From an uncultured Eubacteriales bacterium (lineage in GTDB: Bacteria > Bacillota > Clostridia > Oscillospirales > Oscillospiraceae): a DNA stretch of 7,736 bases. Both the position numbers and the translations under genes were made by a program. The notes beneath the pieces are model-generated. The model was not told the DNA's origin. It searched no databases and saw only the letters and a list, made by a program, of their open reading frames with translations. Shown here in pieces: positions 1 through 5,800 of the stretch. The stretch spans positions 1-7,736 of the forward strand of contig USHP01000081.1 in assembly GCA_900554625.1 (NCBI GenBank), given 5' to 3'. Position 1 is the stretch's first letter; every line of letters begins with the position of its first letter.

Positions 1-133
1 AGGCAAAGCTGAAGGGCCTGCCGCCTGCTCTTCACAGACAACAAGCCCTTTCGGTCGCTTGAACAATTTTTCCTTTAAAACTTTGTCTAACTTTTTGGGG
101 TCACTTCATTGCCCTGCCGGGATATTTTTTTGC

Positions 134-901
134 TTATTTTGCCTTATCCGCAGCGATCAGGCGCTTCATGGCTTCGATTCCTACCTTGATTGCGCCGGTG
201 GTATCCTCGGTCATGGGCATGGCCAGACCGGCCTTTTCCCGTTCTTGATTCCACACCGCATGGAAGCAGCTTCCGCAGCGAACTCCCAGCGCTGCAGCCA
301 CCACAAACAGCGCCGCCGATTCCATCTCGCTGGCTTTCACACCCAGACGTTTCCAGCTTTCCCATTTCTGAAGCAGATCATAGTACACCGGGGATTTCTC
401 CGGGCTGTGCTGGCCGTAGAAGGCATCCTTGCACTGAACCACACCCGTATGGGTACGGTATCCCAAATCCTCCGAGGCCGCCTTCAGCGCCGCCGTAATG
501 GTAAAGTCTCCCACCGCCGGGAACTCAATGGGGGCATATTCCAAAGACGTATGCTCAAAACGGATCGCGCCGGTGGCAACCACAATATCTCCCGGCAGCA
601 CATCCATGGCAATGCCGCCGCAAGTGCCCACCCGGATAAAGGTATCCGCACCGATGGCTGCCAGCTCCTCCATGGCAATGGAAGCGGAGGGGCCGCCGAT
701 TCCCGTGGAACAGACGCTGACCTTCTCCCCCAGCAAAGTTCCGGTGTAGATGTTGTACTCCCGGTTCATGCCAATATGCACCGGGTTGTCAAAATAGGAA
801 GCGATGGATTCACAGCGCCCGGGGTCACCAGGCAGGAACACATACCGTCCCACATCCCCCTTCTGGCAGTGAATGTGGTACTGCATACCGATATCTTGCA
901 C
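134..901 (-). CDS. udp: Uridine phosphorylase-type nucleoside phosphorylase
   Basis: Cytoplasmic enzyme of the PNP/UDP family, 255 residues from the GTG start (E. coli Udp has 253). The family cleaves nucleosides with phosphate to free base and (deoxy)ribose 1-phosphate; uridine is the best guess. Phosphate-site arginines are all present: GDPGR (Arg29), NREY (Arg47) and IRVGTCG (Arg90). [17 protein letters not shown] (64-80) matches E. coli Udp closely, as do YAPIEFPAV (122-130) and the ribose-binding EMES (192-195). At the base-binding loop the E. coli GQER is GQHS here: Gln164 is kept but the uracil-contacting Arg is replaced by Ser166, and the following segment is shorter by about three residues. 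From memory, Gram-positive uridine phosphorylases such as that of Streptococcus pyogenes share the FYGQH form with a nearby Lys (Lys158 here) taking part, so activity on uridine is still likely. The gene has its own strong promoter and looks monocistronic within the window. Confidence 0.85.
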   Translation of the reverse strand: MQDIGMQYHIHCQKGDVGRYVFLPGDPGRCESIASYFDNPVHIGMNREYNIYTGTLLGEKVSVCSTGIGGPSASIAMEELAAIGADTFIRVGTCGGIAMDVLPGDIVVATGAIRFEHTSLEYAPIEFPAVGDFTITAALKAASEDLGYRTHTGVVQCKDAFYGQHSPEKSPVYYDLLQKWESWKRLGVKASEMESAALFVVAAALGVRCGSCFHAVWNQEREKAGLAMPMTEDTTGAIKVGIEAMKRLIAADKAK

Positions 902-906
902 AGCAA

Positions 907-913
907 TCACCTC
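907..913 (-). promoter_or_regulatory. Ribosome binding site that decides the phosphorylase start
   Basis: GAGGTGA on the minus strand lies five bases before the GTG at 899-901. The upstream in-frame GTG (908-910) is inside this site and cannot be the start, and the next ATG (884-886) is about 20 bases away, too far. Confidence 0.7.
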
Positions 914-933
914 TTTGGTTAAGTTATAGAATT

Positions 934-962
934 ATCATAGCACACTGTCCCGGTATTTTCAA
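934..962 (-). promoter_or_regulatory. Strong extended -10 sigma-A promoter for the nucleoside phosphorylase
   Basis: TTGAAA (-35, 962-957; five of six) and TATGAT (-10, 939-934; five of six) are separated by exactly 17 bases on the minus strand. The -10 is preceded by TGC, the extended -10 TGn element. This is the best promoter in the window. Transcription should start near 927, giving a leader of about 26 bases. A short dyad, ACCAC-GG-GTGGT (968-979), lies five bases upstream of the -35. Confidence 0.8.
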
Positions 963-989
963 GGGAAACCACGGGTGGTGTTACTCTAC

Positions 990-1005
990 CAGGAATCTGT
1001 TCCTG
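990..1005 (-). other. Stop-adjacent hairpin after the HhH gene
   Basis: CAGGAA-CAGA-TTCCTG on the minus strand forms a perfect 6-bp stem with a 4-base loop, starting at the base after the TGA stop. It is followed by GTAGAGTAAC, with no T run, so it is not a canonical intrinsic terminator. It could mark or protect the 3' end of the small transcript. Confidence 0.35.
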
Positions 1006-1263
1006 TCAGGGATACATTTTATCCTTCCAATACCACCATTTCAGCTTTTCCGGTTCGTGAATTTCGTTTTCGGCATAATACACCGCCAGACGAAACACAT
1101 ACAGCTGGCACCGGTCTTCCGGAAACCCTTTATACAGGCAGTCCAAGCGATATAGCTCCTCCGGGGATTTTCCCTTTAAATCCTGGATTTTCCAAATACC
1201 GATATTGTTCAGGTCCTCCTCGATATTTTTTCCTACGCCAGGGATTTGCCGCAATTCGCCCAT
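1006..1263 (-). CDS. Small helix-hairpin-helix protein, Cdd1-like family
   Basis: An 85-residue protein with a single helix-hairpin-helix at its N-terminus: the hairpin IPGVGKNIEEDL (7-18) is the sequence-independent nucleic-acid backbone-binding type. It is followed by SPEELYRLDC (33-42), EDRCQLYVFRLAVYYA (49-64) and a Trp-rich end LKWWYWKD (74-81). This layout matches, from memory, the Cdd1 family (named after a small gene beside the C. difficile pathogenicity locus), which is common in anaerobes and has no established function. The start is ATG 1261-1263 because of the excellent ribosome binding site. No promoter fits between the symporter terminator and this gene, so its mRNA probably comes from read-through of that terminator or a promoter inside the symporter gene. 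The Cys pair (42, 52) could in principle bind metal or form a bond; nothing here proves it. DNA or RNA binding is an inference. Confidence 0.85.
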   Translation of the reverse strand: MGELRQIPGVGKNIEEDLNNIGIWKIQDLKGKSPEELYRLDCLYKGFPEDRCQLYVFRLAVYYAENEIHEPEKLKWWYWKDKMYP

Positions 1264-1265
1264 AG

Positions 1266-1274
1266 CCTCCTCCT
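1266..1274 (-). promoter_or_regulatory. Ribosome binding site that decides the start of the HhH protein
   Basis: AGGAGGAGG, two overlapping AGGAGG copies, stands two bases before the ATG at 1261-1263; the first copy gives a spacing of five. A TTG eight codons' reach upstream (1282-1284) is in frame but lies before this site, within the terminator's T-rich tract, and has no ribosome binding site of its own. Confidence 0.85.
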
Positions 1275-1278
1275 TTTG

Positions 1279-1315
1279 ATACAAACACCCCCGGGACGCA
1301 GATACGTCCCGGGGG
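1279..1315 (-). terminator. Strong GC-rich hairpin terminator after the symporter gene
   Basis: A perfect 11-bp stem (CCCCCGGGACG paired with CGTCCCGGGGG, positions 1288-1298 and 1305-1315) with a 6-base loop begins eight bases after the symporter stop. On the minus strand it is followed by TGTTTGTAT, a T-rich but interrupted tract, so release may be incomplete. The next gene's ribosome binding site starts about four bases past this tract. No T run follows on the plus strand. Confidence 0.8.
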
Positions 1316-1323
1316 AATGGTTG

Positions 1324-2754
1324 TTACAGGCTCAGTTTTTCCTTGTCGAAGTAATTCTTGGTCAGCTTCACCACCACGCCGGACAGGCCCAGCAGGGCAA
1401 TCAGGTTGGGGATGGCCATAAAGCCGTTGAGGGTGTCGGCAATGTTCCAGACCAGTTCCAGCTCCATGGTGGCGCCCACAACCACTGCCAGCACATAGGC
1501 TACCTGGTAGGCCGGGACAAACCGGGTTCCTGCCAGGAACTCAAAGCACCGGGAACCGTACAGCGCCCAGGACAAAATAGTGGACAGAGCGAACAGGCCG
1601 ATGCCGATGGCAATAATCAGCGCGCCCATCCGGCTGCCGAACACCGTAGAGAAGGAAGCACTGATGAGCTCTGCTCCGGCGCTTTCTCCCCACTGAATGG
1701 GCACACCCCGCTCCACACCGCACAGCATGGTCATAGCTGTCAGGGTGCAGATCACGATGGTATCCATAAACACTTCAAAAATGCCATACAGGCCCTGCTT
1801 CACCGGATCAATTTCCGAGCTTGCCGCATGGGCCATGGGAGCGGAGCCAAGGCCAGCTTCGTTGGAAAATACGCCCCGGCCCACGCCCTTTTGAATGGTG
1901 CTCATCAGGGTAATGCCAAAGGCACCGCCCAGGGCAGCTTCTGCGTTGAACGCTCCCTGGAAAATCATGCCGAAAATCTTACCCAGAGAACCCAGGTTGG
2001 AAAACACCACGCACAGGGCGCAGATGATGTAAATCGCCGCCATGAAGGGCACCATCTTCTCCGCCACAGAGCCAATCCGCTTGATGCCGCCAAAAAGCAC
2101 CATGGCCACAACGCCCGCCACCAGCATGCCGATCACCGCACTGGATACCGGCACACTCTGACCAAACAGCTGGAAGGAGGCCGCCGCAGTATTGCCGCCA
2201 AAGGCGTCAATGGCGGTATTGATGGAACCGGCAATGGTGTTGACCTGGGTCATATTGCCGATACCAAAGGCCGTAATGGCACCCAGCAGGCTGAATGCAA
2301 CAGCCAGGCCATGCCACTTAGGCCCCAGGCCGTTTTTGATATAGTACATGGGGCCGCCAACGTAGTCGCCTTTGGCATTGCGCTCCCGATAACGAACCGC
2401 CAGAACCACTTCGGCATACTTGGTAGCCATGCCGAACAGGGCGGAAATCCACATCCAGAACACAGCACCGGGACCACCCACCGCAATAGCGCCGGTAACA
2501 CCGGCGATGTTGCCCGTTCCTACGGTAGCCGCCAGTGCGGTAGCCACAGCCTGGAAGGGAGTTACTTCCCCGTCACCAGCAGTCTGCTTGTGAAAAATCC
2601 TGCCGATGGTATTCTTCATGGCATAGCCGAATTTCCGGAACTGCAGGAAGCCCATCCGGGCGCTTAAGTATACCCCGGTTCCCACCAGAAGCAGCAGCAT
2701 CCAAGGCCCCCAGGCAAAGCCATTGAGTACCTTCACAATATCGGTCAGCGTCAT
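1324..2754 (-). CDS. AGCS-family sodium:alanine/glycine symporter
   Basis: Inner-membrane secondary transporter of 476 residues, the usual length of the alanine/glycine:cation symporter family (AlsT, AgcS, DagA relatives), which imports small neutral amino acids with Na+ or H+. About ten or eleven hydrophobic segments are visible, beginning at residues 17-32. Family hallmarks are ATVGTGNIAGV (76-86) followed by GGPGAVFWMW (93-102), GGPMYYI in the loop near 133-139, and FSNEAGLGSAP (296-306), the two conserved blocks that line the substrate and ion site in known AGCS structures. There is no signal peptide beyond the first membrane segment. The gene has its own promoter and ribosome binding site and ends eight bases before a strong terminator hairpin, so it looks like a transcription unit separate from polC. 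Alanine or glycine is the likely substrate, but the exact one cannot be read from the sequence. Confidence 0.93.
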   Translation of the reverse strand: MTLTDIVKVLNGFAWGPWMLLLLVGTGVYLSARMGFLQFRKFGYAMKNTIGRIFHKQTAGDGEVTPFQAVATALAATVGTGNIAGVTGAIAVGGPGAVFWMWISALFGMATKYAEVVLAVRYRERNAKGDYVGGPMYYIKNGLGPKWHGLAVAFSLLGAITAFGIGNMTQVNTIAGSINTAIDAFGGNTAAASFQLFGQSVPVSSAVIGMLVAGVVAMVLFGGIKRIGSVAEKMVPFMAAIYIICALCVVFSNLGSLGKIFGMIFQGAFNAEAALGGAFGITLMSTIQKGVGRGVFSNEAGLGSAPMAHAASSEIDPVKQGLYGIFEVFMDTIVICTLTAMTMLCGVERGVPIQWGESAGAELISASFSTVFGSRMGALIIAIGIGLFALSTILSWALYGSRCFEFLAGTRFVPAYQVAYVLAVVVGATMELELVWNIADTLNGFMAIPNLIALLGLSGVVVKLTKNYFDKEKLSL

Positions 2755-2758
2755 ATTA

Positions 2759-2765
2759 CCCCTCC
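2759..2765 (-). promoter_or_regulatory. Ribosome binding site of the AGCS symporter gene
   Basis: GGAGGGG on the minus strand, four bases from the ATG at 2752-2754. It fixes that ATG as the start. Confidence 0.8.
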
Positions 2766-2784
2766 GTACTCCAAAATATACTTT

Positions 2785-2813
2785 ATCATACTAAATTGGA
2801 GCAGAAAATGCAA
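2785..2813 (-). promoter_or_regulatory. Sigma-A-type promoter for the AGCS symporter gene
   Basis: On the minus strand TTGCAT (-35, 2813-2808) and TATGAT (-10, 2790-2785) are separated by exactly 17 bases. The -10 matches consensus at five of six positions, the -35 at only three. The predicted transcription start is near 2778, giving a leader of about 25 bases, too short for a riboswitch; the glycine riboswitch that often precedes this transporter family elsewhere is therefore absent. AGTAT occurs twice, five bases apart, over and just after the -10 (AGTATGATAAAGTAT); whether this binds a regulator is unknown. Confidence 0.65.
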
Positions 2814-2826
2814 GAAGGAAGTTACC

Positions 2827-2852
2827 GACATGCAAAAATCTTTGGCATAGTC
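2827..2852 (-). other. Imperfect hairpin directly after the polC stop, possible weak terminator
   Basis: One base after the polC TAA the minus strand can fold as GAC-(T)-ATGC-(C)-AAA, loop GATT, TTT-GCAT-GTC: ten base pairs with two single-base bulges. It is AT-rich inside and followed by GGTAACTTCCTTCTTGC, which is pyrimidine-rich but has no uninterrupted T run. It may end polC transcription weakly or protect its 3' end. It lies upstream of the symporter promoter and does not overlap it. Confidence 0.3.
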
Positions 2853-2853
2853 T

Positions 2854-5800
2854 TTAGAAAAAGCTGACCTGGCTGGTATCAGGAAGATCGCCGAAGGCCC
2901 CCGCTTCTTTCAGCATCTGCATATGGGTTTTGGAAACCTTGGGGCAGGCAGCAGAGACTTCTTCCACGGAAAGGAAGGTCTTGCCCTTTCTGCCTTCCAT
3001 CAAATCCCAGGCGGCGCTTTCGCCCAGGCCGGAGATGGCCACGAAAGGCGGCAGAAGCTTTCCGTCTTTTACCAGGAATTTGGTGGCATGGCTTTCATAG
3101 ATGCTGATGGGCAAGAATTCAAATCCCCGGAGGTAATATTCGTAGGCCACTTCCAGGGTGGTCAGCAGATCTTCATCCTTGGCGGTTGCGTCCTCGTTAT
3201 TCTCGATGGCATCGATGTTGGCCTTCACCACGTCCATGCCGTGGGTCATCAGCACCGCATCAAAGCCGCCCTTCTGGCTGCGGCGGTAGAAGTAGGCCGC
3301 ATAGAACGGCAGAGGGTGATGCACCTTGAACCAGGCAATCCGGAAGGCCATCATAACGTAGGCAACGGCGTGAGCCTTAGGGAACAGGTACTTGATTTTC
3401 TTGCAAGAACCGATATACCAATCCGGCACACCGGCGGCAACCATTTCTTCCTCCGCCCCTTCCGGCAGTCCCCTGCCCTTACGGACGGATTCCATGATCT
3501 TAAAGGAGCGCTTTTCCGGCATGCCGCAGGAAATCAGGTACACCATAATATCGTCACGACAGCCAATGGTGCCGTCAACGGTAGCGGTTTTGGAGGTAAT
3601 CAGATCTTTGGCGTTGCCCAGCCACACATCGGTACCATGGGAGAAGCCAGAAAGCCGCACCAGGGTATCAAACCGGGTGGGCATGGTATCCAGAAGCATG
3701 CCACGGGTGAATCGGGTATTGAATTCCGGAATGGCCACGGCGCCGGTGGGGCCCAGCAAGGGGTCATCTTCGTATCCCAGTACTTTGGAGGAGGTAAAGA
3801 TGGACATGGTGTCCTTATCGTCCAGGGGGATGGTTTTGGCATCCACACCGGTCATATCCTCCATCATTCGGATCATGGTGGGGTCATCGTGGCCCAGCAT
3901 GTCCAGTTTCAGCAGGTTTTCCTCCATGGAGTGGTATTCAAAGTGGGTGGTAATCTGGTCGGAATTGGGGTCATCCGCCGGGTGCTGCACCGGGCAGAAA
4001 TCCCAGATCTCATTTTCCTGGGGGATAACCACCAGACCGCCGGGGTGCTGTCCGGTGGTACGGCGGACACCCACGCAGCCGGCAGCCAATCGGGCTTCCT
4101 CGGCACGGTTGGCAGTCTTGCCCCGCTCAGACAGATACTTTTTCACATAGCCGAAGGCAGTTTTCTCTGCCACGGTACCCACGGTTCCGGCCCGGAAAAC
4201 GTGGGATTTTCCGAACATTTCAATACAGTAAGCGTGGGCCTTGGCCTGGTATTCGCCGGAGAAGTTCAAGTCGATATCCGGCACCTTATCACCGCCGAAA
4301 CCAAGGAAGGTTTCAAAGGGGATGTTAAAGCCGTCCTTTTCCATCTGGGCACCGCACTTGGGACAGACCGCATCGGGAAGGTCGGCGCCGCAGTTGTACC
4401 CCTTGGGCACGTCCAGCACCGTGTGCTTGCACTCCGGGTTGGGGCAGCGGTAGTGGGGCGGGAAGGAGTTAACTTCCGTAATACCGGACATGAATGCCAC
4501 AATGGAAGAACCCACGGAACCACGGGAGCCGACCAGGTAGCCATGCTCCAGAGAGTTCTGCACCAGCTTCTGGGCAGACATGTAAATCACGTCGTAGTGG
4601 CAGGAAATGATGTCATGCAGCTCCGTTTCCACACGCTTGACAAACAGTTCCGGGGGATTCTCTCCGTAAAGCCGGTGGAATTTGCCGTAAACCAGATTCT
4701 TCAAATCCTCAACAGAGTTTTCAATCTTCGGCGCAAACAGGTTGTGGGGCACGGGGCGCAGAGATTCGCACATATCCGCAATGAGATTGGGGTTGGTGAC
4801 CACAATTTCGTAGGCCTTTTCCGCTCCCAGGTAGGAAAACTCCTGGAGCATTTCGTCCGTGGTGCGGAAGTACAGGGGGTTGGGCTTGTCCGCATCGTCA
4901 AAGCCCTTGGTTGCCAGCAGAATATGCCGAAAAATCTCATCCTCCGGGTTCAGGAAATGCACGTCGCCGGTGGCAACCACCATTTTTCCCAGTTCCTCGC
5001 CCAAGCGGACAATGGTGCGGTTATAGTTGCGCAGATCCTCCATGTCCTTGGCCATGCCCTTGTCCAGCATAAACCGGTTGTTGGCCAAGGGCTGGATTTC
5101 CAGGAAATCGTAGAACGAGGCAATCCGCTTCAGTTCATCATCACTTTTCCGGTCCAGCACTGCCTGGAACAGTTCTCCCGCTTCACAGGCAGAACCGATA
5201 ATCAGGCCCTCCCGCAGCTGCAGCAGCTCCGATTTGGGAATTCGGGGCACCCGCTTGAAGTACTTCAGGTTGGAGTTGGAAATCAGATGGTAGAGGTTGC
5301 GCAGTCCCACCTGGTTTTTGGCAAAGAGGATAATGTGCCGGGCCTGACGGTTGGTCACATGACTTCCCGAGCGCAGGTGAACCATGGCCGGGTTGATGTC
5401 CTGGAGAGTGTGGATGTCATGCTCCTGCTCCAGTTTTTCCATCAGCTTGGTCATAATCAGGCCGCAGGTCATGGCATCGTCTCCTGCCCGGTGGTGGTTA
5501 AAGTCCGGCAGGCTCAGAGCATCCGAAACGATGTTCAGCTTGAACTTATTCAGGTGGGACAGAAGATTCTGAGACAAAATCAGGGTGTCCACCGCCGTAT
5601 AGTTGTAGGGCAGGCCCTGGCGCTGGCACTCTGCCCGGATAAAGCCGGTATCAAAGTCGGAATTGTGGGCAACCAGCACCCGTCCGCCGATAAAGTCCAG
5701 GAATTTGGGCAGCACTTCTTCGATTTTCGGCGCACCCTGGAGCATTTCCTCGGTGATGCCGGTCAGCTCCACAATTTTCCGTTCCAAAGGCCGCTCCGGA

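Noticed and set aside
112..130. CCC-TGCC-GGG followed by ATATTTTTTT on the plus strand, resembling a terminator.
   Set aside because: The stem is only three base pairs, too weak to call; no plus-strand gene end is established before it.
1..133. Possible short gene ends at the left edge: a minus-strand frame from TTG at 64-66 with AAAGGA upstream, running out of the window, and a plus-strand frame ending in TGA at 58-60.
   Set aside because: Only about 20 codons of either are visible, neither resembles a family I recognise, and the TTG start with four-base spacing is weak. The stretch is otherwise AT-rich intergenic DNA.
59..922. Plus-strand open frame of 287 codons opposite the phosphorylase.
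   Set aside because: It is codon-aligned with the real gene, has no family similarity or ribosome binding site, and covers that gene's promoter; a mirror frame.
1006..1284. Longer version of the HhH protein starting at TTG 1282-1284.
   Set aside because: The TTG is upstream of the AGGAGGAGG site and within the terminator's T-rich tract; the ATG at 1261-1263 has ideal spacing.
1246..2667. Plus-strand open frame of 473 codons opposite the symporter.
   Set aside because: Mirror frame rich in His, Gly, Gln and Asn; the minus-strand protein has unmistakable AGCS motifs.
2755..2853. Glycine riboswitch or other leader RNA upstream of the symporter.
   Set aside because: The whole gap is 97-99 bases, the predicted leader about 25, and no conserved riboswitch core is visible.
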